Origin: Choristoneura fumiferana | Taxonomy: Eukaryota; Arthropoda; Insecta; Lepidoptera; Tortricidae | Assembly (NCBI RefSeq): GCF_025370935.1 | Contig: NC_133500.1 | Location: 618,384 to 682,383 of the forward strand | Direction of reading: 5' to 3' | DNA: 64,000 bases | Shown here: in pieces, positions 45,617-55,304 of the stretch | How positions within the stretch are numbered: the stretch's first letter is position 1 | How the letters are laid out: every line of letters starts with the position of its first letter | Made by a program: the position numbers and the translations under genes | Notes under the pieces: model-generated | Told to the model about the DNA's origin: nothing | Seen by the model: only the letters and a program-made list of their open reading frames with translations | Database searches by the model: none

Positions 45617-47260
45617 CCGAAATGTATGTGCGCCGTCGACATATCTGTCGCCGACGACATGAACTGTATGTTTTCATATCTGAAAACAATTGTGTAGAGG
45701 TTCAAAACCAGAGTAGTATCTACGAATTGCAATATTCCATCATTGTTGGCAGTGTTAATGCCTGTGGGCGATTTACATTAGGCTCGTATTTGATTCTATC
45801 AAAACATGCTAAATCCATGTCCATCTGCTGACCCAGTGAAAGTGTATGCCTGTACTGGCCAAATGTAAATTTGGCATTGATGTAGCCCTGCTCTAAGCAG
45901 TTTTGGAGCGAGAGATGTAGCTTTTACAATTGTTCCACACAAATAATGCTTATGTTAGTTGTTAAAACAAAATGTTATAAGCAAATTCAATGACATGATC
46001 AACATAGTCTACCAGGTTTCAGGAAAACTTGTGGTAGAGACATGAACCACTTCAGTATAACAGTCCGCATGGTCATGTGGGAACTGCTCATTTGCAATAT
46101 TTGTTTGTGTATAACTTATCAGGAGTCCTATGTTAAAAGGAAAAAAGACTGGTATAAGAAAGTTAGAAATAATTTAAAATCAGGAGTGGGATTATTAAAT
46201 AGAATGTCAGTTTAATAATATGAAGAATTTCATATTTCTGTATATTTACGAATGAAATCAAGTAATTATAACATTGAACAATTGCTACAATGAATTTATA
46301 AAATCAAATGAAATGTAGAGTAGGATAATTTTGTTGTATGAGAAGTAGTTAATACATTGCACGATTAATGCCACTGATTGCACTATCAAGAGTTATCAAA
46401 CAGTTGTTTGTTCAATATGCCATTCTACAGAAAACTGTTATCTAAAAAGCTATTTGCTGTAGTGATCATTGTTATATTTTTAAGTTTGTAAGTTTTTACA
46501 ACTGAAAAAATACCTTATTATGCAACTAGTGACAACGTAATTAGTGTATTGTCACCATAAGTCATGTTACATGATGATTCACAGGCAAACCATTATCTTT
46601 TTATCGCATTTTAACAGCTACAACATCCACATAGTTAGAACCATGTATGGATCAAGATCATCATGCCATATTATAAGATGTGTGAATGAGATGAAATCTC
46701 AGAGCTGTAACATTTAATTCAAGTATTATTTTTATCAAAAAAAAAATGTAGCGTCAGGTAGCTTTTTGATTGTTGAAAAAACTCGCGTAGTAAGTGAGCA
46801 CAAGTCATTTTGTGATTAATCTATCCAAACATTGAACTTTTTTTAGTGTGTCTGCAACTAACTCAAAAATATCTCGCAAGTATATATTTTTACTTTGTGT
46901 TTTACACAATTATATTTTCCATTGGAACACGATTTCATTGTTAAAAGACTGCACTTGGAGCCTTACCAATTTATATCAATCAACTGCGTACGTAGCACCA
47001 ATTGACAGTCGAAAATCATTTAATTTGTGTATATTTATTGGTGCCCTTTCCGTTTGTGACTACGCTGCTCCACAACGAAACTTAAAACTACCGTCAGCTA
47101 AAATGTGACAAGATAAACGCTTAGAAAGAGTAGAAGGAAAGTTATGTGGGTTTCTTTGGAGATCTGTCACATTGATTGTACAAAAAAATCCATTGGCTGT
47201 TTCCCGTGGCCGGGAATTAATAAAAAAAACAACTACTTTTTTAAACGGAACTGAGATGCC
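45617..47260 (+). other. Probable long Vps26 3' UTR or spacer
   Basis: No coding region recognised. AT-rich; the first strong AATAAA followed by a poly(A)-like context that I see is at 47924, so a long 3' UTR is possible. Confidence 0.35.
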
Positions 47261-47271
47261 ACATTTTAGCG

Positions 47272-47435
47272 AGTGACACTCCTTCTCGGCCCGGATAATA
47301 CCGACATGGAAACACCGACCCTGTTTTTCGTGTACACGCCCATAGAAACTCCTGTCAGTTTCTGTGGACGTGTACACAAAAAACAGAGCCGGTATTTCCA
47401 TGTCGGTGTTATTCGGGCCGAGAAAAAGTGTCAAC
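47272..47435. mobile_element. 164-bp hairpin MITE with 10-bp target duplication
   Basis: Flanked by exact CATTTTAGCG repeats (47262-47271 and 47436-47445). The arms are long inverted repeats: CTCGGCCCGGATAATACCGA and its mirror TCGGTGTTATTCGGGCCGAG, with GTGACACT / AGTGTCAAC at the tips. The 9-10-bp duplication fits Mutator-like elements better than hAT; superfamily is inference. Confidence 0.9.
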
Positions 47436-47923
47436 CATTTTAGCGTTCAACGGAAGGTCCGAACGATTTATTTGACCTCAGTATCAGCATAGAAGTGAAT
47501 CTAAAAGACTAATCGTCTGTAAAAAGTATACTAAAATTGTATAATTATGGAGATAAATATTATTATTAGTATTTAGGTTTTAAAGAGAGATCGTGGGCCA
47601 CGGGCGGCGATGCCCTCAAAATTGTATATTGTTTTTAACTATGGGTCCACTTTTATTGTATTCGGCTTTACCACTTTACTTTCAGATGTTATGTATTTGT
47701 TTGACTTGGCAAACTTTAGTTGTCCTGGATTGTTGCTAAGTCTGGCGCCCGCGGTCCACAATAGTTATTCATTATAATGTAAATTAGAGGAAAGTCCATG
47801 TTATGTAAAACATTATTCTGTTATATGTATATCTTATTGTTTGGTTTTAGTGTCTTATTGTATAAAAGGATTATCTTTTTTTCTAATGAGATTAAGGGCG
47901 CATGTCGATTATATCATATTGTT

Positions 47924-47929
47924 AATAAA
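47924..47929 (+). promoter_or_regulatory. Candidate distal Vps26 poly(A) signal
   Basis: AATAAA within GTTAATAAAATGTAATATAT. Distance from the stop is 2.3 kb, so assignment to Vps26 is tentative. Confidence 0.3.
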
Positions 47930-48299
47930 ATGTAATATATATACAAAAGTATTAATTTATTTGCATCACGTTAAATAGTTTCCCGATTTTAATATAACAC
48001 CATAACTAACTTAGACCAGACTCGCGTACTCGACGTGAAACTATTTAGGCACTACTTTTTATTTGGCTACAAGAATTATCCAAAAAGCAGCGGCTATACT
48101 CCATTTATTTAAAAAAGAAATAAAACTTAATGGTTAAATTTGCACACGTTTTCAAATGAAACAACGATATTGTGTTAACTTCTATAGTAAAAACATAATA
48201 AATACAGCTAATAAATGTACATGTAGGTATTTTTAGTCCATTTGTGTTCGAAATACCGAGAAACATGTTACAATTTGACCGTTAATTCAAACCTTAAAT

Positions 48300-48545
48300 G
48301 GACTATTAGATAGAGCGAACTGCAAAATTTCGTACCTACTTGATACCGCGATGAAATGCACAATGGTTTCGTGATGGTTTCCCATAAAAGTGATGCTGAG
48401 AGTGAGTCCGAATTCGATAGTCTGCCGCGGCCGCGGCGGAACTTGCCGAAAGTAACAAAAAAAATGACATTTCCGGTGGAAAAAAAAGGGGCGTTATCCA
48501 TCCCATTACCATTCCATCCCGTTACCCATCTGATACTAAAATAAG
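48300..48545 (+). repeat. Left arm of a wide inverted repeat
   Basis: GACTATTAGATAGAGCGAAC, TGATACCGCGATGAA, CCGCGGCGGAACTTGCCGAA and CCCATCTGATAC appear in reverse complement at 51762-51970. The two arms enclose about 3.2 kb of nested elements. Confidence 0.7.
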
Positions 48546-48594
48546 TCAAGGCTGTTAGAATTACTGGTAGATGCGGAAAAGCGAAATATGTCAG

Positions 48595-51015
48595 TAAAAA
48601 ACCGGCCAAGGGCGTGTCGGGACATAGACGTAGTGCGCCGATGCTAAATCTACGGCGGCGGGCGCCGGTAAAATCGGCGGCGGCGGCGTATTTTATACGT
48701 GATTTCGGCGCGGAGATTTTAAATAGAACTGTTTAATTTGTAGAGTAATTTTTAACAAGATTAGATAAAATGTACAGACAATGAAGCTTTATTGACGCCT
48801 TGCAGCGGCTGTAATTGTCACGGACAAATATCATTTTGTCCACCCGTTTGGACTTAAACGGGACCTTTTTTTCTTCTTCTCTTCTTTAAGATTCACCGTA
48901 CCAGTAGAACTCGGAAGCTCTCGGAGTATACCCTATGTATGTATGAGTAACCTTATGGCTGAACGACGCTCGCTTCGACTGCAGTCTCCGATGATGCTGA
49001 ATAGACAAATTTCGAAATCCTTGCGACACGATATTCGTACCTTTAATACTGCTCGTGTTAAAGATACGATTGAGTGGAATAAAGGCTCTAAAGTGTTCGC
49101 AAGAGATATGTCTATTGGCAAAACCAAATGACAAAGTTGAAGAGAGATGATGGCAGTGTAGCGTGGACTAAAGCGGAAGTGTTGAGGGAAATCGAGGAGT
49201 TCTATGGACGGCTCTACGAGTCGGTCACTAAGCCTGTTTTCAGCGCGACGACTCAAGACCCAAGAGCCAAACTGACCGACACTATACAGAAGATATCCCG
49301 GACATCAGTCTGTACGAGATAAGGATGGCCCTGAAACAGCTTAAGAACAACAAGGCGCCAGGTGAGGACGGAATTACGTCAGAGCTTCGGAAGGCGGGTG
49401 GATCACCGGCTCTTAAAGTCCTTCAGAGGCTCTTTAATTCCGTCTTGCTCGAAGGCACAACGCCAGAAGCGTGGAACAAGAGCGTTATGCTGTTGTTCTT
49501 CCTTCATGAAGGGCGATAACACCCTATTGAAGACCTACAGGCCCCATCTCGCTGTTGAGCCATGTTTATAAGCTGCTTTTCAGGGTCATTTTATATCGTC
49601 TCAAATGCAGGGTCGATAGCTTCCAGCCAACCGAACAAGCCGGGTTCCGAAAAGGCTACCGTAGACCACATTCATACGCTGCGGCAGGTCATACAGAAGA
49701 ACGAAGAGTATAACTTGCCGCTATGTCTAGCGTTTGTGGACTACGAGAAAGCCTTTGATTCGGTCGAAACGTGGGCGGTGTTAGAGTCTCTCCAACGATG
49801 CCGTATCGTATCGACTATCGATATATCGAAGTGTTGAAGTGTTTGTATAAAAATGCCACTATGTCGGTCCGAGTACAGAAACAGAGTTCAAAGGCCCCCC
49901 TGCCCTGATGCCCTTGAAAAGAGGCGTAAGACAGGGAGATGTCATATCTTCGACACTGTTTGCTGCCGGTTTGGAAGACGCCTTCAAGCTTCTGGAATGG
50001 AAAGGACTAGGCATCAATATCAACGGCGAATACAACATCACTCACCTTCGGTTTTCCGACGATATCGTGGTGGTCATGGCAAAGTCGATGGAAGAACTCA
50101 GCACGATGCTCCAAGGCCTCAATCGAGTCTCCCAACGGGTGGGCCTCAAAATGAACAGGGACAAGACAAAGGTCATGTCGAATGTCCATGTGGTGCCTAC
50201 CCCTATTTTGGTGGAGAATTTGGTTCTTGAAGTTGTTGACGCGTATGATACCTAGGACAAACCGTCCAATTAGGTAAGTCCAACTTCGAGAAGGAGGTCA
50301 ATCGTCGAATCCAACCCGGATTGTCAGCGTTTGGGAAACTCCGCAACGTCTTTTCGTACAAAATTCCTCAGTGTCCTAAGACAAAAGTCTTTAACCAATG
50401 TGTGTTGCCAGTCGCCAGTGATGACATATGGATCCGAGACGTTGTGCTTCACTATATGCCTTATAAATAGGCTCAGAGTTGCTCAGCGAGCTATGGAAGC
50501 TATGCTTGGGGTTTCTCTACGGGATCGAATCAGAAATGAGGAGATACATAGAAGGGTCACCGACATAGCCAAGCGAAATAGCTCGTTGAAGTGGCAATGG
50601 GCAGGCCATATAGCACGGAGAACAGATGGCCGTTGGGGCCGAAAAGTTCTGGAGTGGAGACCGCGGATCGGCAAGCGCAGCAGGACGTCCACCAACGAGA
50701 TAGAGCGATGACTTGGTTAAAGCCGCGGGTTCACGGTGGATGCAAGTCGCTGCCAACCCAAGCAACTGGATGTCTACGGGGAAGGCCTATGTCCAACAGT
50801 GGACGATCTATGGCTGAGATGATGATGATGTAACCAATGACTAATAATGATTCATTGTAGTAAAATATAGAATGCTTCGAAAGTCAGAAATTCAGTATAG
50901 AAAACATTTTGAACTCGCGCCGATTTTACGCCGATACGCTGATCGGCGGCGGCGGCGGCGAAAAAATGGCGGCGGCGGCGGCGGGTCGGCGCGGCGCACA
51001 CGTCTATGTCGGACA
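48595..51015. mobile_element. GC-rich TIR element containing the LINE
   Basis: GTGTCGGGACATAGACGTAG TGCGCCG at 48615 mirrors CGGCGCACACGTCTATGTCG GACAC at about 50985-51014. Just inside each end is a run of GGC/GGCG repeats. The LINE lies in between, so this element was the target. Confidence 0.6.
48885..50835 (+). mobile_element. RTE-like LINE, 5'-truncated, broken frame
   Basis: A non-LTR retrotransposon fragment with reverse-transcriptase blocks spread over several frames: KQLKNNKAPGEDGIT (49340), AFVDYEKAFDSVE (49730), KRGVRQGDVISSTLFAAGLE (49915), LRFSDDIVVVMA (50045) and the C-terminal AMLGVSLRDRIRN and QWAGHIARRTDGRWG (50500-50640). The YADD-type box is FSDD. No endonuclease domain is seen upstream. 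Frameshifts and stops make it dead. It ends at a GATGATGATGATG tail. Confidence 0.9.
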
Positions 51016-51610
51016 CGCGGAAATTAGGGTTCCGTAGCCATGACGAAAAATTAAGTAGGTAATATTTTTCTGAGATTTCGTATTTTATACGGAATCTTCC
51101 AAGTTTAGGTATATTTTATACCTTAGGCTGCTATTTACTCTTAAACTGTAATTATCATCAAGCAACCTTAGCCGTTATGGTTTTCTTTAAAAGTTTGATA
51201 TACTTACTACCATCCTGAATTTTAATTTTTTTCCACCACCGGTTTAGATTTTAGAGGGGGCGGGGGACGCTCGATTTTAATGAAAATTTGCACTTTAAAG
51301 TTGAATATTTCGGTAGAAAAATCACTGAATCGGAAAAATCGTCTTGGCAAACCCCTAATGGTTTATAAGAATAAGACCTATCCAACGATTCCCCACCATA
51401 TAGGGTTGGATGCGAAAAAAATTTACCCCCACTTTACGTCCATGGGAGGTACCCGTAAAATTTTTTTTTTTTTTTATTTTTATTGTACGTTTTGTCGGCA
51501 TAGTTTACAAAATTATAGCTTCTAGCATTGATAGTCCCTGAGCAAGCCGCGGACAGACAGACATGGCGAAACTATAAGGGTTCCGTTTTTGCCATATTGG
51601 CTCCGGAACC
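51016..51610 (+). repeat. GGGTTCCGTA dispersed repeat
   Basis: Starts AGGGTTCCGTAGCCATGACG, includes ATACCTTAGGCTGCTATTTA, CGGACAGACAGACATGGCGA and ends GGTTCCGTTTTTGCC / CTCCGGAACCCTAA, so both ends carry GGTTCC-type inverted repeats. The fullest copy in the window. Confidence 0.65.
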
Positions 51611-51761
51611 CTAATAATAGATAGAACGTGACTCCTTCAACGTTAGAAACGCGATATCTCAGCCATCTCAGGAATGGTAATTCTGAGAAAAAGTAATGAA
51701 GACCATTTTTGTAATAATTTTAAGATCTATAATTTTTTGAGCGTCTGCTTATATTTCAGTA

Positions 51762-51970
51762 GGTATCAGATGAGTTCAATAACGCCCCTTTTTTCGCACC
51801 GGAAATAACATAAAACATAACATTTTTTTTTGTTACTTTCGGCAAGTTCCGCCGCGGCAGACTATCAGATTCGGACTCAGCAACACTTTTATGGGAACCT
51901 GTACATTCATCCGCGGTATCAAGTAAGTACAATTTTGCAGTCCGCTCTCCATCTATATAGCACACGAAAA
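51762..51970 (-). repeat. Right arm of the wide inverted repeat
   Basis: GTATCAGATGAG, ACGCCCCTTTTTTCGCACCG, TTCGGCAAGTTCCGCCGCGG and GCGGTATCAAGTAAG mirror 48300-48545. Confidence 0.7.
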
Positions 51971-52344
51971 TTGGGCAAATGGACCAAATTGCATCGTAAA
52001 TTGCCGTGACGAGGAACTTTTTCAAAACAAATTGCGTTATTTATTACGTCTAGCTGTTGCCTTGCCTGTGCACCCTTCCTTCCTTAAGAATTCTTTTATC
52101 GCGTATCCGCGGGAACTATGCAATTTTTCGGTTAAAACTTATAAAAAATATCCGTCCTTCCCCGGACTCAAAACTATCTACTACCTAGGTACGTATACCG
52201 AATTACATCTAAATTGTTTAGAAAGACGTAAAAGATTACAAACGAATTTAGGTACTTACTTACAAAACTTTCCCCATTTATAATATTAAAAGGATTTGGC
52301 TGGCAATATAAATTCCAAAACCATAGCCCATTCGTAACCTACGT

Positions 52345-52475
52345 GTTTCCTAGCGGGGTTACTCCGAAATTCGAAAATCGAAGTATGTGTCGTTCCGTCT
52401 ATTTACTATTTTATATGGTGAGTAAGAGGGACGGTACGATACAAACTTCGAAATTTCGGAGTAGGGCCCCTCAGG
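52345..52475. mobile_element. MITE-like inverted repeat, family B
   Basis: GGGGTTACTCCGAAATTCGA on the left and CTTCGAAATTTCGGAGTAGG on the right. Confidence 0.65.
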
Positions 52476-52719
52476 GTTTGCACTTTTATCGGGTCTTTAC
52501 GTTTTTATCGCCAGCTCTGTTTGTAGTAAAACAACGTGTAACAATATTAGGTACAGATATTTCGCCGACCCGCCCACCAAACGCATGTCAAATTTCAATT
52601 AAATTCAATGAGGGCTATCGCCACTGATGTATTAAACTGTAGATACACATTGCAACAAAAATCCCCATCAAAAAATGTCGAACTATTTATTTGTTTGTGT
52701 AACAATAAAATCATCACCC

Positions 52720-52945
52720 ACCAAAATTAATTAAAAGAATAGTGACGAAAATTTGAACCTAGTCTTTACTAGTTACAGTTGAATTTCGCTAGCGGCCATA
52801 TTCCACAATTAATAAAATATTTACGTGTGCGTAGAAACACTGATCCCACCACACAAACAAATAGAAAGAATACGTGACGAATTTGAAACCTAGTCTTTAC
52901 TCTATTACAGTTGAATTCGCTAGCGGGCAAAACTCCACAACGCTT
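52720..52945. repeat. Two-copy tandem repeat, ~125-bp unit
   Basis: AACCTAGTCTTTACT...TACAGTTGAATT(T)CGCTAGCGG occurs at about 52755-52796 and 52886-52928, each preceded by AGAATA(C)GTGACGAA. Confidence 0.7.
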
Positions 52946-53503
52946 GACACTTGACAGCTAACTCCACAATTTCACATACGCATGCTCGAATATGAATGTA
53001 AGCTTATCAGAAAGGCAGTGGGATTAATTTCACTTGCTACATTGAAGGCGACGTTGCAAAGATTGCTTGGATGAGTTTGACGTTTCTTAAAACGGACGAA
53101 TTCAAAATTGTAGAACAAGAATGCATTCGGACTTTCGGAGAGGACTTTTTGTAATAAAAAGTTGTTGTCAATTAAATTAAAAAAAAATTAAAAGGTAACT
53201 TTTAAGCTATTTTTTTAGTCAAATGTTTACCGTTTTCGAGATAATTATATAACAGCTGGATTAAACTATTTGATGCCTTAAAGCAGTGCAACGCCTATGC
53301 CCCCCCCCCTTATCGATATTTTAATAAGTATTTATTACGAAAATATTATATTTATGAAATACGAATAGAGATTATGGGGAGGCACGAGCGAGCGGATTTT
53401 CAAACACCCTTACTTTTTTATGTGCTAAAAAAAAATTGTTTGCTGTTTATGGTGCCCCCAAGACGTGATGCCCTAAGCAATCGCTTAATTTGCTTATGGG
53501 CTA

Positions 53504-53603
53504 NNNNNNNNNNNNNNNNNNNNNNNNNNNNNNNNNNNNNNNNNNNNNNNNNNNNNNNNNNNNNNNNNNNNNNNNNNNNNNNNNNNNNNNNNNNNNNNNN
53601 NNN
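53504..53603. other. Assembly gap, 100 N
   Basis: Exactly 100 N, a conventional placeholder for a gap of unknown size. Any open frame drawn through it is meaningless. Confidence 0.99.
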
Positions 53604-54058
53604 CAACTCAAATGTCAAATCGGTTCTCGGTGAGACCTGGCTCGTCAAGAAAGCAATCACCAGTAAACTCCAGGTTTTAGTGAACAAGTGTTTGCGTCGC
53701 ATATTAGGAGTTTATTGGCCACGAACCATTACAAACACTAGACTGTGGGAGTTGACGAGCCAGAAGCCAATTGATATGGAGATCTATTGAGGAAGTGGCG
53801 CTGGATCGGAACACGTGTTGCCGGAGAACCGATGCTCATCTCGCCAAGCAAGCGCTGGAGTGGCAAGCTGCTGGTAGTAGGAGGCCAGGCCGACCCCGAA
53901 TCACCTGGAGACGATCGGTTGAGAAGGAGATCTCCCTAATTGGGTACCATTGGCGAGACCTAGAAGCCACAGCAGGACCGTGACGCATGGAAGTCCCTAC
54001 TGCGAGCCCTATGTCCCTGCTGAGGGACTACAGGAATTCATCATCATCATCATCATAG
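53604..54058 (+). mobile_element. LINE 3' coding end, cut by the gap
   Basis: Begins inside a reverse-transcriptase ORF end: NKCLRRILGVYWPRTITNTR, LWELTSQKP, then in other frames RKWRWIGTRV and ALEWQAAGSRRPGRPRITW. It ends in a CATCATCATCATCATCAT tail. It belongs to a different LINE lineage from the RTE-like one at 48885. Frameshifted and inactive. Confidence 0.85.
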
Positions 54059-54840
54059 AACATTCTTGAAGGCATCTAGTGGTTCAAGCAAGTTTTCATG
54101 TGGTAGAGCCTTTACTGTAACCACTTGCTGACTGCAGTACAAATTGCCGGCTCGACCGGAGTAGTACCAACCTCCATCTGAATACCGGCGTAAATAGTAC
54201 CTTTGCCCAACTCCCTCCCCCTTTATATCCTGCCCCATACCGCCCTTAGCCCCCCCTCCTCCCTTTTAGGCCGGCAACGCACCCGCAGTCCTAATAATGC
54301 TGTAGGTGACCAAGGGCGGCGGTGATCACTTACCATTAGGTGACCCGCATGCTAGTTTGCCAGCTATTTGATAAAAGAGTAGATTGATGACCTCAAGAAA
54401 AAACATTACTTTCTTTGGTTTTGACCTGACTTAAAAATACTGAATTTTCATGGTTAATTGCACTTTATCGAAATGCTATTACTTATTCTTTGTAAATAAA
54501 CATAAAAAAGAAAAAAAAAAAAGAAAAAGAATCATTATGCGTCATCAAGTTTCGAACTCCTTCTCTTACTACATACTTCTAAGAATTGGTACCACATGAG
54601 CCAAACTAGGTGGTCACGTGACCGCCCGAAATAGTCAATACCTTTTTACAACAGATATATTTGACATTAGCTACTCACACCACAGTAAAATGGATCAAAA
54701 TTTACTTCATACTGAAATTTAGGTATAGATCCGCTCCATTTGTGATTTGCGACAACAATGCCCCATAACTAACTATCCTCAAAAAATCGCGTCGAAATAA
54801 CGTCTGTGGAAGAAATATTGATGTACCAAAGTTTGTATGG
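54059..54840. other. Spacer with family S repeat
   Basis: At 54265-54375, GGCCGGCAACGCACCCGCAG and GGCGGTGATCACTTACCATT followed by GCTAGTTTGCC are a plus-strand copy of the SINE-like family S. Otherwise no feature. Confidence 0.55.
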
Positions 54841-54854
54841 AAGACGACGCACCT

Positions 54855-54975
54855 TAAGATTATTAGTATAAGAGTAAATAGCAGCCTAAGGTATAAAATA
54901 TACTAAACTTGGAATATTCCGAATAAAATACAAATCCTTAGAAATTTTTACTTTATTTTAATTGTAATGGCACGG
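54855..54975 (-). repeat. GGGTTCCGTA-family fragment
   Basis: AGAGTAAATAGCAGCCTAAG GTATAAAATATACTAAACTT and GGAATATTCC match the family in reverse orientation. Confidence 0.6.
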
Positions 54976-55034
54976 AACTCATCTTGTGCGTTATTTTTTT
55001 TTTAATAAGATTTAGTTTAGACCTCTTATATTTT

Positions 55035-55100
55035 TCATCATCATCATCATCTCAGCCTATATATGTCCCACTGCTGCGCACAGGCCTCCTCTCAGAATAA
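55035..55100. mobile_element. LINE-tail-type motif
   Basis: CATCATCATCATCTCAGCC then TGTCCCACTGCTGCGCACAG and GCCTCCTCTCAGAATAAG. Confidence 0.55.
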
Positions 55101-55304
55101 GATTATTATTTATTTACCAATGAGAATTAACACCATTACAGTTGATATCAATGTATCATAAATTTTAGATTTTTTTTGTTACTAAGGATGGTATCCAGGT
55201 TTTTATTCATGGAGCAGTTAGGCAGTTACCATTAAAAGTTCTTTCCTTTTCACTTTTTTATCTATATAAATATATAATATATTTTTAATAAATATGTGTT
55301 CCAG

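Larger units (their letters stand above)
51971..53503. other. Repeat-rich spacer before the gap
   Basis: No gene recognised. Holds a family B MITE at 52345 and a two-copy tandem repeat at 52720-52945, listed separately. A run of C at 53300-53310. Confidence 0.45.

Noticed and set aside
45318..45689. Minus-strand frame with QLQQAS repeats
   Set aside because: Antisense shadow of the Vps26 hexapeptide repeat.
49853..50230. 125-codon frame as a separate gene
   Set aside because: It is an out-of-frame shadow of the RTE-like reverse-transcriptase region.
53374..53790. Open frame spanning the N run
   Set aside because: The gap breaks any frame; the right part is the LINE end.
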